64,000 bases of DNA from Leptolyngbya ohadii IS1 (GCF_002215035.1 NZ_NKFP01000006.1:3997080-4061079), one strand, 5' to 3'; numbered from the stretch's first letter, positions 54,023 to 63,750 are shown. Notes: generated from the sequence alone by a model not told the origin. A program made the numbers and translations.

Positions 54023-54722
54023 CTCTAGGGTTAGAACGGACTGTCTAGCCAGTTACTAGCCATTTAATCGACTGGAGGGATCGCAGGCAGCAAAACTGCG
54101 CGAATTTGTTTTCGCAAAGAGAACTGGATTGCGTCCCTCTTTATCTATGTAATAACCTCTGAACATTGTAAATCCTTATATAAATTCCGTACCTTGTCCC
54201 ATTCCAAAGGCAGAGTTGGTAAAGTATAAGTGTGATTGAACTCACAAAAATCTCTAGTCTTCAAAGTTGTTTTTAATTTTTAGTAATTTTTACTCAGTCT
54301 GCACCTCGGTTTGCCAAGGCTAACCCGAAAACTCAACAGTTCACATTGAACGACTCACACTGAAACGGCTGACACTGAAACGGCTCACGCTGGCATGGTT
54401 TCTTTAGCTGATGCTCAGGAAATATTGTTCAGGGGATTATTTCAGGAAATTTATCGTCCTCAAATCTGCCGGGTTGGGAATATCCACGATCGGTAGATAG
54501 CCGCCTAGAATGTGAAATTGATTGTCTTCTAGTTAGCTATTTTCTAACTGGTTGCTTTCTTACTCGTCGTTTTTTGACTGGCTGTTTTCCAACAATGCCC
54601 CTGGGAACTGAGAAAATGCAGTGCGCGTGATCAATCCAGTTTTAGTATCCGTACAAGTACGAAGAGATGATACCGCTCTGATGATGGTAATATTTCCCTG
54701 ACTGTAGCCCTGAGGAACTGTC
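54023..54722. other. 700-bp intergenic region with short repeats
   Basis: No gene found. From about 54341 a 15-bp unit of the type TCACACTGAAACGGC is repeated three to four times. From 54530 to 54592 three loosely related units of about 20 bp (CTAACTGGTTGCTTT, TCGTTTTTTGACTGG, CTGTTTTCC) follow. It also holds the psb30 stem-loop and, presumably, the prs promoter. Confidence 0.55.
54075..54139 (+). terminator. 65-nt stem-loop after psb30, terminator or structured RNA
   Basis: GAGGGATCGCA pairs with TGCGTCCCTC (one bulged T), enclosing an inner GCGAA/TTCGC stem, and is followed by TTTATCT. The long loop is unusual for a simple terminator. Confidence 0.45.
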
Positions 54723-55712
54723 GTGATCAGCACTGCAACACTTACCCTTCAGCCTCCTCGCATCGATCTTTCGGATAACCGCCTCCGGCTGTTTTCTGGA
54801 TCTGCAAATTTACCGCTCGCCCATGAAGTTTCCCATTATTTGGGTATGGATCTGGGTCCGATGGTGCGAAAGCGGTTTGCTGACGGTGAAATTTATATTC
54901 AAATTCAGGAATCGATTCGCGGCTGCGATGTCTATCTCATGCAGCCCACCTGCTGTCCGGTGAACGATCACCTGATGGAGCTGTTGATTATGATCGACGC
55001 CTGCCGTCGTGCCTCAGCCCGTCAGATTACGGCGGTCATCCCCTATTACGGTTACGCCAGAGCCGATCGCAAAACGGCAGGACGCGAATCGATTACTGCC
55101 AAGCTCGTTGCCAACCTGATTACCCAGGCGGGAGCAGACCGGGTTCTGGCGATGGATCTGCACTCTGCTCAGATTCAAGGCTACTTTGATATTCCTTTCG
55201 ATCACGTCTACGGTTCTCCAGTCATTCTGGACTACCTGAACGCGAAGAATCTAGACGATATCGTGGTCGTTTCGCCAGACGTGGGCGGCGTGGCACGGGC
55301 AAGAGCCTTTGCAAAGAAGCTGAACGACGCACCTCTGGCAATTATCGATAAACGGCGTCAGGCACACAACGTTGCAGAAGTGATGAACGTAATCGGCGAC
55401 GTGGCAGGCAAAACCGCAGTCCTGGTGGACGACATGATCGACACCGCCGGAACCATCTGCGAAGGAGCCAGAATTCTGCGTCAGCAGGGCGCAAGTCGGG
55501 TTTATGCCTGTGCCACCCATGCGGTCTTCTCGCCACCCGCGATCGAACGACTGTCTACAGGGCTGTTCGAGGAAGTGATTGTCACCAATACCATTCCGAT
55601 TACGGAAGATCGCCGCTTCCCGCAGCTTACGGTGCTTTCAGTAGCAAACTTAATTGGCGAGGCAATCTGGCGGATTCATGAGGATAGCTCGGTGAGCAGT
55701 ATGTTCCGCTAA
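54723..55712 (+). CDS. prs: Ribose-phosphate pyrophosphokinase
   Basis: 329 residues from a GTG start. Typical class I PRPP synthetase: NLPLAHEVSHYLGM, RFADGEIYIQIQESIRGCDV, YYGYARADRKTAGRE (flexible loop), the LAMDLHSAQIQGYFDIP motif, and the PRPP-binding VLVDDMIDTAGT. It makes PRPP from ribose 5-phosphate and ATP for nucleotides, His and Trp. A strong terminator follows. rpiA, which makes ribose 5-phosphate, is the next gene on the same strand, a sensible metabolic pairing. Confidence 0.96.
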   Translation: MISTATLTLQPPRIDLSDNRLRLFSGSANLPLAHEVSHYLGMDLGPMVRKRFADGEIYIQIQESIRGCDVYLMQPTCCPVNDHLMELLIMIDACRRASARQITAVIPYYGYARADRKTAGRESITAKLVANLITQAGADRVLAMDLHSAQIQGYFDIPFDHVYGSPVILDYLNAKNLDDIVVVSPDVGGVARARAFAKKLNDAPLAIIDKRRQAHNVAEVMNVIGDVAGKTAVLVDDMIDTAGTICEGARILRQQGASRVYACATHAVFSPPAIERLSTGLFEEVIVTNTIPITEDRRFPQLTVLSVANLIGEAIWRIHEDSSVSSMFR

Positions 55713-55754
55713 ACTTTTCGTCGATTACTGAAGTTCGGTCAGAAATAAACGATC

Positions 55755-55777
55755 GGGGGGCACAAGCCCCCTTTTTT
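55755..55777 (+). terminator. Intrinsic terminator after prs
   Basis: GGGGGGCACAAGCCCCC, then TTTTTT, about 45 bp after the prs stop. Confidence 0.85.
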
Positions 55778-55961
55778 AGATTTCCTGAAGCCAGAGTAAT
55801 TTGCGATTTTACTGGCTGCGATCGTTTTTGTTGAAGAGTCCAGGAAACGCCTTTGAATTTGTACCGCTTTAGGTCATGCTAGATCCGGTTTGCCCTGCAA
55901 GAAGACAATTCCAGGCAGGAAGTTCTATCACGAATAGCACGCAAGACAGGAGGTATAGGAT

Positions 55962-56669
55962 ATGACGGCAGGAGTTGATCCAGTCAAGGTAATGAAGCAG
56001 GAAGTCGGCAGACTCGCCGCTAGTCGAGTGCAGTCCGGCATGATTGTGGGTTTGGGCACCGGGTCAACCGCAGCTTTTATGATTCAGTTTTTGGGCGATC
56101 GGCTCAAGTCGGGCGAACTGAAGGACATTAAGGGCATTCCCACCTCCTTCCAGGCTTCGGTGCTGGCAAAGCAGTACGGCATTCCGCTCACCACGCTGGA
56201 TGAAGTCGATCGCATTGATATTGCCATTGACGGCGCAGACGAAGTTGACCCCCAAAAGAATTTGATCAAGGGCGGCGGCGCGGCACACACCCGCGAAAAG
56301 ATCGTGGACGGACTGGCAGAACAGTTTATCGTCGTCGTAGATAGCTCCAAGTTAGTCGATCGCCTAGGAGCCTTCCCGCTGCCCGTCGAAGTGCTGCCGA
56401 TGGCAATGACCCCCGTGATGAAAGCGATCGAAAAACTAGGCGGTCAGCCCGAAATCCGCATGGCGGTCAAGAAAGACGGTCCCGTGATCACCGACCAGGG
56501 CAACATGATCATCGACGCGAAATTTGGAGCGATCGACAATCCCGCCGAGCTGGAGAAAATCCTGAACAACATTCCCGGCGTCCTGGACAACGGACTCTTC
56601 GTAGGACTCGCCGACGTGGTGCTGATCGGTGAGGTGAAGGATGGACAGCCGGGGGTGAGGGAAGTCTAG
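55962..56669 (+). CDS. rpiA: Ribose-5-phosphate isomerase A
   Basis: 235 residues; AGGAGG lies seven bases before the ATG. Motifs: [44 protein letters not shown] with the catalytic Glu/Lys region, and [16 protein letters not shown]. It interconverts ribose 5-phosphate and ribulose 5-phosphate in the Calvin and pentose phosphate pathways. It converges on the DUF2325 gene with a two-base gap. Confidence 0.96.
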   Translation: MTAGVDPVKVMKQEVGRLAASRVQSGMIVGLGTGSTAAFMIQFLGDRLKSGELKDIKGIPTSFQASVLAKQYGIPLTTLDEVDRIDIAIDGADEVDPQKNLIKGGGAAHTREKIVDGLAEQFIVVVDSSKLVDRLGAFPLPVEVLPMAMTPVMKAIEKLGGQPEIRMAVKKDGPVITDQGNMIIDAKFGAIDNPAELEKILNNIPGVLDNGLFVGLADVVLIGEVKDGQPGVREV

Positions 56670-56671
56670 CC

Positions 56672-57727
56672 CTACGCTGGCTTCGACCACTGCCCATGCC
56701 GTCGGGCAAACTGCTTCATCTTCAGACCGTACTCGATCGCCTCTAGGACGCGCACAACGCCTGTGGTGTTAATCATCTCAACGACTTTTCCGGCTCGCTG
56801 GGCGGCTTGGGTGGCTTTGTCGGTGAGTTTGTGGCTGGTGTAGGCGGTCATGACAAGGACGAGATCGGCGCTGGCGATGTGGCTTTCTGCTTGTTCGGCG
56901 ATCTGCGGTCCTGCCTGAGCGGTACACCACACGAGATTGATACTGGCATCCCGGAGGCGGTTGCGAATGGCGGTTTCGAGGCGATCGTGTCCACCAAAAA
57001 TAACCACCTTTCCGTCGAGAGAACTGTAGGGATTGGGGCGCTTTTCGGACGTGCGGTGACGGACGCGAGGCTGCACATCGGGGGCGCGTTCTACTCTGGC
57101 GCGATTCTCTAGTGCTTTGTTGTAGATAAAGCTGAGGGTTTGCTCGTAGCTACCTCGGAGCCGTGCGACTGGACCTTCCTCGCTCAGGTCGTTGATCTGT
57201 GAAATCAGGACATCCACGACTTCCTCCAGAGCGCCGATCGCCTTCAAGTCATGCTGGTAAGCCCGCACGGCGATCGCGGCATCGGTGGCACTGTAGAAAT
57301 CCTCCTGTTCGCCAATCATCTCTAGCAGGTCGGCTTTGAGTCCCTGTCGCCAGCGGTTGGTCTGTTCGGTTAACTGTTCGTCGAGCAGCCTTTCCTCCTG
57401 AAGGATGAGCTGGCGATCGATGGTTTGGGTAGCTAATAAGGGGGCACTGTCTAGTTTTTCTCTTAAGTCTGCGGCTTTTTCTTCTAGTTTTAAGCGGGTG
57501 ACGCTATCAAAGATGGCTTCCTCCGTGAGCTGTGCCAGCATTTGTTCGACCTGTTCCAGTAGAGGCTTCAATCTTTCCGTAATACGGGCAGTTTCCTGGT
57601 CAATTTGTGCCTGCCGCTGCTGCTGGAGGCGATTTTCTTCTAGCTCTACTCGTGCCATCGACAGTAAATCCTGCACGGCATTTTCGAGATCGTCTAAGTC
57701 TGAGCTATCCATGATGAAAGTATTCAT
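56672..57727 (-). CDS. DUF2325 protein with coiled-coil N-terminus
   Basis: 351 residues. Residues 1-230 are charged helices forming coiled coil (VELEENRLQQQRQAQID). The C-terminal DUF2325 domain (about 240-340) starts GKVVIFGGHDRLETAIRNRL and carries CTAQAGPQIAEQAE and VLVMTAYTSHKLTDKA, a receiver-like or Rossmann-like fold. The function is unknown. It is transcribed alone, converging tightly on rpiA. Confidence 0.85.
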   Translation of the reverse strand: MNTFIMDSSDLDDLENAVQDLLSMARVELEENRLQQQRQAQIDQETARITERLKPLLEQVEQMLAQLTEEAIFDSVTRLKLEEKAADLREKLDSAPLLATQTIDRQLILQEERLLDEQLTEQTNRWRQGLKADLLEMIGEQEDFYSATDAAIAVRAYQHDLKAIGALEEVVDVLISQINDLSEEGPVARLRGSYEQTLSFIYNKALENRARVERAPDVQPRVRHRTSEKRPNPYSSLDGKVVIFGGHDRLETAIRNRLRDASINLVWCTAQAGPQIAEQAESHIASADLVLVMTAYTSHKLTDKATQAAQRAGKVVEMINTTGVVRVLEAIEYGLKMKQFARRHGQWSKPA

Positions 57728-57887
57728 GCGATCGTGAAGGAGCAGTCCGGCGATCCAGCAGGCAGTAAACTGCGCTGAAAGAATTGCCGACTGCGTAAAG
57801 TTTCGTTAGCTTTATTATTGCCAGTTTTGGGGCAGGCAACTTGCCTCACTGTAGATCCGTTCCTGATGATTCCGGGGCAATATCCTG

Positions 57888-59069
57888 ATGCAATATCGAA
57901 GATTTGGACGTACCAATTTGCCGATGCCTGTCTTCTCCTGCGGGGGAATGCGCTACCAGTTCAAATGGCAGGATGTTCCGCTAAGTGACATTCCTACGGA
58001 TAACCAGGCAAACCTGGAGGCAACGATTCGGCGGGCACTCGAACTTGGCATTACCCACATTGAGACGGCACGGGGCTACGGCACGTCTGAGATGCAGCTA
58101 GGACAAATTTTGCCCAAATTGCCGCGTGAAAAGCTCATTGTACAAACTAAAGTTGCACCAGCGGAAAATCCAAAGGAATTTGAGGACACCTTTAACCAAT
58201 CGCTTGCCTATCTGAAACTCGATCACGTCGATCTGCTGGGGCTACACGGGGTTAATAACGCCGAACTGTTGGAGCAGTGCCTTCGTCCGGGGGGCTGTCT
58301 GGAGGTGGCGCAGAAGCTTCAGCAGCAGGGAAAGGTGCGCTTTATTGGCTTTTCGACCCACGCGCCAACTGAGGTGATTCTGCGGGCGATCGACACCGAC
58401 CAGTTCGATTACGTGAATTTGCACTGGTACTACATCTACCAGAATAATTGGACAGCGATCGAAGCGGCAACCCTTCACGATATGGGCGTGTTTATCATCA
58501 GTCCCTCGAACAAGGGCGGAATGCTCTACCAGCCGTCCCAAAAGCTGACTGAACTCTGTGTGCCTCTTAGCCCGATCGTCTTCAATAATCTGTTTTGCCT
58601 CAGCCATCCCCAGGTGCATACTCTGAGCGTGGGGGCTGCCCGTCCCCAGGATTTTGATGAGCATCTGAAAACGCTGGACTTGCTGGATCGGGCGGAGGAA
58701 CTGCTGCCGCCCATTATGAATCGGTTGGAGCAGGCGGCGATTGAGGCTCTGGGGAAGGACTGGTATCAAACCTGGCACATTGGTTTACCGCAGCCGGAGG
58801 AAACCCCGTACCATATCAACATTCCGGCAATTCTCTGGCTGTTTAATCTAGTGAAGGCATACGATATGCTCGACTTCGCCAAAATGCGGTATAACCTGCT
58901 GGGCAACGGCGGACACTGGTTTTTTGGCACAAAAGCCGATCGCGCCAGTCAAGTAGATCTGACAGAATGCTTGCGAAATAGCCCTCACGCTGAGAAAATT
59001 CCTGGGATTCTCCAGGCTGCCGATCGGCTAATGGGGGGTGAAGGGGTACGTCGCCTTTCGCAGCAGTAG
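57888..59069 (+). CDS. Aldo/keto reductase
   Basis: 393 residues. The AKR barrel occupies about 1-290: GITHIETARGYGTSEMQLG with the catalytic Tyr, IVQTKVAP with Lys, and DLLGLHGVN with His. The catalytic Asp position reads Glu (IETARGYG), as in some cyanobacterial AKRs. The C-terminal extension of about 90 residues resembles that of iron-sulphur AKRs but without their Cys cluster. The substrate is unknown. Confidence 0.88.
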   Translation: MQYRRFGRTNLPMPVFSCGGMRYQFKWQDVPLSDIPTDNQANLEATIRRALELGITHIETARGYGTSEMQLGQILPKLPREKLIVQTKVAPAENPKEFEDTFNQSLAYLKLDHVDLLGLHGVNNAELLEQCLRPGGCLEVAQKLQQQGKVRFIGFSTHAPTEVILRAIDTDQFDYVNLHWYYIYQNNWTAIEAATLHDMGVFIISPSNKGGMLYQPSQKLTELCVPLSPIVFNNLFCLSHPQVHTLSVGAARPQDFDEHLKTLDLLDRAEELLPPIMNRLEQAAIEALGKDWYQTWHIGLPQPEETPYHINIPAILWLFNLVKAYDMLDFAKMRYNLLGNGGHWFFGTKADRASQVDLTECLRNSPHAEKIPGILQAADRLMGGEGVRRLSQQ

Positions 59070-59291
59070 GTCTCCCAGCAGCAGGTTTTTCAGCGTCAGG
59101 TTTCCCACCCGTGACTTTCTCGGCAATAATAGCCGTCAGGCAAGTCGCGATCGGAGCGATCGGGCTGAGCGATCGGAACATCGGCTGCAATTCCTCGGAA
59201 GGAGGCAAAATCGCATTCGCTTTGGCACAATACTTTGGCGCAGCAAGGCGAATTCAATCATCAGGTGGTTTGAGGAACAGTAGGAGGTTCA

Positions 59292-59900
59292 ATGAAAGCA
59301 GAAAATCGCGGATTAACGGTCTGGTTCACCGGGTTGAGCGGCGCAGGCAAAACCACAATCTGTCAGGCAGTGGAAAACGAGCTGCGGGCACAGGGCTATA
59401 AGTTAGAAGTCCTGGATGGTGACGTGGTGCGGGAGAATTTGACGAAAGGACTGGGCTTTAGCAAAGCCGATCGCGATGAGAATATTCGCCGGATTGGATT
59501 TGTGGCAAATTTGCTGACCCGCAACGGAGTGATCGTCCTGGTATCTGCGATTTCGCCTTACCGTGAGATTCGCGATGAGGTGCGGCAAACGATTAGCGCT
59601 TCGCGCAACTCCGAAGGACACGGCAATTTCATGGAGGTCTACGTCAGCGCACCGCTCGAAGTTTGTGAACAGCGGGACGTGAAAGGGCTGTATAAGCGGG
59701 CAAGGGCTGGAGAAATTAAGAACTTTACGGGCATTGACGATCCCTATGAGCCGCCCATCAGTCCGGAGGTGAACTGTCAGACTCACCTGGAAATGCTGGA
59801 GGAGAGCGTCAATAAGGTGATGGCACAGATTAAGGCGTATCTGCATCCGGAGGCTCCGATTCAGATTGAAGCGGCTTCGGCGAAGCGGAATGTGGCTTAG
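59292..59900 (+). CDS. cysC: Adenylylsulfate kinase (APS kinase)
   Basis: 202 residues with GGAGG six bases before the ATG. P-loop [11 protein letters not shown], then [29 protein letters not shown], and [11 protein letters not shown] are all APS-kinase signatures. It phosphorylates APS to PAPS in sulfate assimilation and sulfation. A C-terminal tail of about 20 residues ([14 protein letters not shown]) is longer than usual. Isolated gene, not fused to sulfurylase. Confidence 0.95.
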   Translation: MKAENRGLTVWFTGLSGAGKTTICQAVENELRAQGYKLEVLDGDVVRENLTKGLGFSKADRDENIRRIGFVANLLTRNGVIVLVSAISPYREIRDEVRQTISASRNSEGHGNFMEVYVSAPLEVCEQRDVKGLYKRARAGEIKNFTGIDDPYEPPISPEVNCQTHLEMLEESVNKVMAQIKAYLHPEAPIQIEAASAKRNVA

Positions 59901-60004
59901 AGAAATGGGGGTTGAGGGGATAGCCCCTTAATTCACCAATGCTAGCTACGGTGTTATATAAAAGCCGCATCTGTCCCAGTTGCAAACCCTATCGCCCCCT
60001 AAAT

Positions 60005-60020
60005 CCCCCAATTCTGGGGG
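60005..60020. repeat. Dispersed hairpin CCCCCAATTCTGGGGG
   Basis: Same hairpin as at about 33328-33343. It lies in the gap before the ABC-F gene. Confidence 0.5.
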
Positions 60021-60158
60021 ACTTTGACTTTCTGGGGTCTGACTTACTTTAGTTACAGGTGAGCGGATTCAGCGATCGCCCCACTTCACCCCCTGCGGAG
60101 GATCGTTTCAAGCCAGTAGACTGGAGGAGAGACAGCTACACGGAAGCTCGCTAATTTC

Positions 60159-62108
60159 ATGACAATTTTTACGCTGCGATCGGTTTCTAAGGACTTTGGC
60201 ATTAAGGAAATCCTGAAGGATGCTAGCTTTAGCCTGGAAGAGGGCGATAAGGTAGGGCTGATTGGAGTCAACGGTTCCGGAAAATCGACGCTGCTAAAAA
60301 TGATTGCGGGACTGGAGCCAATCGATCGCGGGGAGATTTGGAAGAATTCGGGGGCGAAGATTGTCTATTTGCCGCAGCAGCCCGATATGGACGAAGACCG
60401 CACGGTGATCGATCAGGTGTTTGCCGATGGCGGGGAGCAGATGTCGCTGGTGCGCGAATACGAGGAATTGTCGGATAAGCTGACCCACGGGCATGGCGAC
60501 CCGGAAAAGCTGATGGCTCGGCTGACGCAGGTGACGCAGCGGATTGAGGCGATCGGCGCATGGGATGCGGAAAATAACGCCAAGATTATTTTGAGTCAGC
60601 TAGGCATTGAGGACTTTGAGGCGCGGATTGGTGATTTGTCGGGGGGATACCGCAAGCGAATTGCCCTGGCTGCTGCCCTGCTGTCCGAACCGGACGTGCT
60701 GCTGATGGACGAGCCGACGAACCATTTGGATGCGCTGTCGGTGGAATGGCTGCAAAGCTATCTGAACCGCTTCCGGGGGGCGCTGCTGCTGATTACCCAC
60801 GATCGCTATTTCCTCGATCGGGTCACGAATCGGATTCTGGAACTCGATCAGGGGGAGCTATCGGGCTATAGCGGCAACTATGCCTACTTTCTGGAGAAGA
60901 AAGCGGAGTCTGAGGAGTCGGCGGCAAGCAGTCAGCGCAAACACGCGGGAGTGTTACGGCGGGAACTGGAATGGCTAAAACGCGGACCCAAAGCCCGCAG
61001 CACCAAACAGAAAGCCCGGATCGATCGGATTCGGGAAATGCAGGCGCAGGAATTTAAGCAGGGGCAGGGCAAAGTTGCCATTTCTACGGCAGGGCGGCGG
61101 ATCGGTAAGAAAGTGATCGATCTGGAGAACGTGAGTAAGGCGTTTGGCGATCGCGTCCTGATCAAAGACTTCACCTACAGCTTTAGTCCCGAAGATCGGG
61201 TGGGGATTATCGGCAGCAACGGAGCCGGAAAATCGACGCTGATGAATATCATCACGGGACGGCTGGAGTCGGATTCGGGGAAGGTAGACCTGGGGACAAC
61301 GATTCACATCGGCTACTTTGACCAGCACTCAGAAGATGTGTCGATCAACGAAAATCAGCGGGTGATTGACTATCTGAAGGGCGTGGCGGAACTGGTGAAA
61401 ACAGCGGACGGCAGCGTGATCACGGCTTCCCAAATGCTGGAGCGATTTCTATTTCCGCCTAACCAGCAGTATGCGCCGATTCACAAACTCTCCGGCGGCG
61501 AAAAGCGAAGACTCTTCCTGCTCAAGGTGCTGATGGCTGCACCAAACGTACTGATTCTGGACGAACCGACGAACGATCTGGACGTGCAGACCCTCTCCGT
61601 TTTAGAGGAATATCTGGAGGACTTTAACGGTGCTGTGATTGTGGTTTCCCACGATCGCTATTTCCTCGATCGCACGATCGACACTATTTTTGCCTTTGAA
61701 CCGGGCGGCACGCTGCGCCAGTATCCGGGCAATTACACCACCTATCTGGACTTCAAAAAGGACGAAGAACCGAAAGCCGATGTAAATTCCGCAACGAATG
61801 GCACGAAGGATCGATCGGTGAATTCGAGTGTGAAGGAAGTCTCGAAGGAAGCGGAGAAGCCAGCGGAGAATAAAGCACAGAACAAATCCGGCAAGCTCTC
61901 CTACAAAGAAAAACGCGAATACGAAACCCTGGAGACACAAATTCCCCAGCTAGAAAGCGAAAAAGAAGCACTGGAAAAACAGCTCTATAGCAATCCGCCC
62001 AGTGACTATGCAGAGATGCAGCAGTTGACAGAAAAGTTAGCGCATTTGAGTGAGACGATCGATTCTGCGACGGAACGGTGGTTAGAGTTAGCTGAACGTC
62101 AAGGATAA
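60159..62108 (+). CDS. ABC-F family ATPase, Uup-like
   Basis: 649 residues with two ABC domains: Walker A GVNGSGKSTLLK and GSNGAGKSTLMN, signatures LSGGYRKRIALA and LSGGEKRRLFL, Walker B LLMDEPTNHLD and LILDEPTNDLD, and the inter-domain linker of about 80 charged residues (RREL...ARIDRIREM). No membrane segment. The tail (about 535-649) is a charged linker and coiled coil, which groups it with Uup rather than EttA. Members act on ribosomes or on DNA repair; the exact role is not settled. Confidence 0.92.
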   Translation: MTIFTLRSVSKDFGIKEILKDASFSLEEGDKVGLIGVNGSGKSTLLKMIAGLEPIDRGEIWKNSGAKIVYLPQQPDMDEDRTVIDQVFADGGEQMSLVREYEELSDKLTHGHGDPEKLMARLTQVTQRIEAIGAWDAENNAKIILSQLGIEDFEARIGDLSGGYRKRIALAAALLSEPDVLLMDEPTNHLDALSVEWLQSYLNRFRGALLLITHDRYFLDRVTNRILELDQGELSGYSGNYAYFLEKKAESEESAASSQRKHAGVLRRELEWLKRGPKARSTKQKARIDRIREMQAQEFKQGQGKVAISTAGRRIGKKVIDLENVSKAFGDRVLIKDFTYSFSPEDRVGIIGSNGAGKSTLMNIITGRLESDSGKVDLGTTIHIGYFDQHSEDVSINENQRVIDYLKGVAELVKTADGSVITASQMLERFLFPPNQQYAPIHKLSGGEKRRLFLLKVLMAAPNVLILDEPTNDLDVQTLSVLEEYLEDFNGAVIVVSHDRYFLDRTIDTIFAFEPGGTLRQYPGNYTTYLDFKKDEEPKADVNSATNGTKDRSVNSSVKEVSKEAEKPAENKAQNKSGKLSYKEKREYETLETQIPQLESEKEALEKQLYSNPPSDYAEMQQLTEKLAHLSETIDSATERWLELAERQG

Positions 62109-62139
62109 TCCGCAATATAGTTCTTATTCCCGAAGCCGT

Positions 62140-62346
62140 TTATCGATCCAGCATCGTTGCCACTTCTTCATCAGTTGGGGCGGGTTGGTCTGTTTTTAAT
62201 AAACCCCTCATTCGTTGAATTGCGCCAGAGCGGTCAGACTGGGTCACGGGAGCATTTTGCAGGGATTCAATGATGGCAGAGATTAGCGCAAGGCGATCGC
62301 TGGGCGGCAACTTCAAGACTTGTGCCTTTAGTTCTTGCGATAACAT
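62140..62346 (-). CDS. Small antitoxin-like protein, toxin partner missing
   Basis: 68 residues. MLSQELKAQVLKLPPSDRLALISAIIESLQ is typical of short antitoxins of the addiction-module type preceding RelE or PIN toxins in cyanobacteria. The C-terminus is short and acidic. Downstream (below 62140) the DNA does not continue into a toxin: the ABC-F gene ends 32 bp away on the other strand. It is therefore an orphan or a leftover of a deleted pair. Confidence 0.65.
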   Translation of the reverse strand: MLSQELKAQVLKLPPSDRLALISAIIESLQNAPVTQSDRSGAIQRMRGLLKTDQPAPTDEEVATMLDR

Positions 62347-62586
62347 AGACGACTCCTATCCTTGAAGGGATCTACCATTCAGTATGGGCACTCTTGCCCT
62401 TCATGACCCTATGTTACCCCTGCACACACCAACCCTTCGAGTACGATCGTCCAATTCTCTTTCCAAATCGCCTATGAGCGGAATACGAGTGCTGCGTTCG
62501 ATCGCTCAGACAGTCTTTATAAGTGGCTGAATTGATTTGATTATGGTGTTGGGGCGAGCGTCTATCTTACAGCTACGTCATGAACA

Positions 62587-62671
62587 GCGTAACAGTTTAA
62601 ATCAGCGGCGACAGATAACTTCAACTCAGTGTTAGCGGCTCGAAATCGTCCGCTGAAATTTGAGTTTAGTC
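62587..62671 (-). mobile_element. attC-like recombination site (integron cassette type), copy 2
   Basis: On the minus strand: GACTAAAC at the left, CTCAAATTTCAGCGG pairing with CCGCTGATTTAAACTG, and GTTACGC at the right. The stop codon TAA of the preceding gene lies inside the left box, a frequent arrangement in cassettes. Copy 1 (3356-3442) shares GTTATCT and CGCTGATTT at matching positions, and the lengths are 85 and 87 bp. No integrase gene is in the window. Confidence 0.6.
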
Positions 62672-63346
62672 TGCTTCAGCACTAACCTGTAAAGTTTTTA
62701 ACAGGTGCTCTGCACTATCAATTAGCTGATATACAGACTCTTGCGTAATTTGGGTTGCTTTGAAGCCATGAGCAATTGCATTCCGTAATGAAAGTGCATC
62801 CATGAGTAACTGGTACTCAGGACGCGAAATCGCACCCTCAATCACTAATTGTTTCACCAAATAAAGCGAATCAAGTCTTTGCAAACTCATTCCCTCACGC
62901 TCTGCAACAAGCCTTAAGGTTGCCTCAACGAGAGACCAAGAATAGAGGATAGCTGCCTCTGGATGTTGTGTTGCAAGTTGTCTCGCCACTTGCAATCTTG
63001 TTTCTATTTCAGGTTGTTGAAGAGAGCTTTCAGCTTTTGGAGAATATACAGCATCCTCTGGATTAGTCATTACTAACTCAAATCGCCAACCAGGATGCTG
63101 CTCAACAGATTGGGCTAGGTTCTGCAAATATTGCCTAGAGGAGGAATTAAGTGAGCGACGTGACTTCACTTCAATGATCACAGCTTCATCCCCCCGTCGC
63201 ACAATCATATCAGGGCGATAATTCCTAAGAAAATCAGGCAGGTCTTCAGGGTTTGGATGAAAAGAAACCTCGTATCCCTTATCACGATATTCTTCTGCTA
63301 GTTGCAGTAATCGCTCTCTTTCCAGGTTTGCAGTTGGGGTTGCCAT
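62666..63346 (-). CDS. PD-(D/E)XK nuclease-like domain fused to HEPN-like domain
   Basis: 226 residues. N-terminal half: RPDMIVRRGDEAVIIEVKSRRS gives the PD...EVK triad of restriction-endonuclease-fold proteins (resembling the REase AHJR-like group). C-terminal half is helical and contains LRNAIAHGF, an RxxxxH motif typical of HEPN ribonucleases. The two-domain layout is common in defence and toxin genes, but the partner and target are unknown. It starts one base inside the RusA stop (TGATG), so it is translated with it. AT-rich, and followed directly by an attC-like site. Confidence 0.75.
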   Translation of the reverse strand: MATPTANLERERLLQLAEEYRDKGYEVSFHPNPEDLPDFLRNYRPDMIVRRGDEAVIIEVKSRRSLNSSSRQYLQNLAQSVEQHPGWRFELVMTNPEDAVYSPKAESSLQQPEIETRLQVARQLATQHPEAAILYSWSLVEATLRLVAEREGMSLQRLDSLYLVKQLVIEGAISRPEYQLLMDALSLRNAIAHGFKATQITQESVYQLIDSAEHLLKTLQVSAEAD

Positions 63347-63750
63347 CAGATAAGTACCTCTTTGTCAGGAGCTTCAATTACAACAATATGTAGGAATTCG
63401 TTTCCACGAGAAAAACCTTCTGCTAAGGTGGAGGTCATGTTTTCCACCTTAAAGTTACCTGACAAATTTCGCTTCCTGACAAGAATGTCAGTGACTTGAT
63501 CATCGTCAATGTAGGCTAATCCAATTATGGCATCCTGAATTGGCTTGACAATATTGTCCACATCCATAGCAACAGAATCATAGAAATAGGTTATTTGCAG
63601 CAGGATTAGACCAGTAGCTGCTTTTTGACCAGGTGACCAATATTTCTCTGCCTCTTGCCTTACCACTATTTTCCAGGCTCTAAGACGCTCACGCCTACGA
63701 GTCTGTTGTGACACGGGTGGTCCATCCACTATGAATTCAAATTTCGTCAA
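63346..63750 (-). CDS. RusA-like Holliday junction resolvase family protein
   Basis: 134 residues. The signature DVDNIVKPIQDAIIGLAYIDDDQV holds the conserved acids and Lys of RusA (D...K...D...DD). RusA genes are mostly prophage-derived and cleave four-way junctions. Upstream residues (QQTRRRERLRAWKI) are basic, for DNA contact. The gene overlaps the nuclease-HEPN gene by one base; a phage or cassette origin is inferred. Confidence 0.85.
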   Translation of the reverse strand: MTKFEFIVDGPPVSQQTRRRERLRAWKIVVRQEAEKYWSPGQKAATGLILLQITYFYDSVAMDVDNIVKPIQDAIIGLAYIDDDQVTDILVRKRNLSGNFKVENMTSTLAEGFSRGNEFLHIVVIEAPDKEVLI

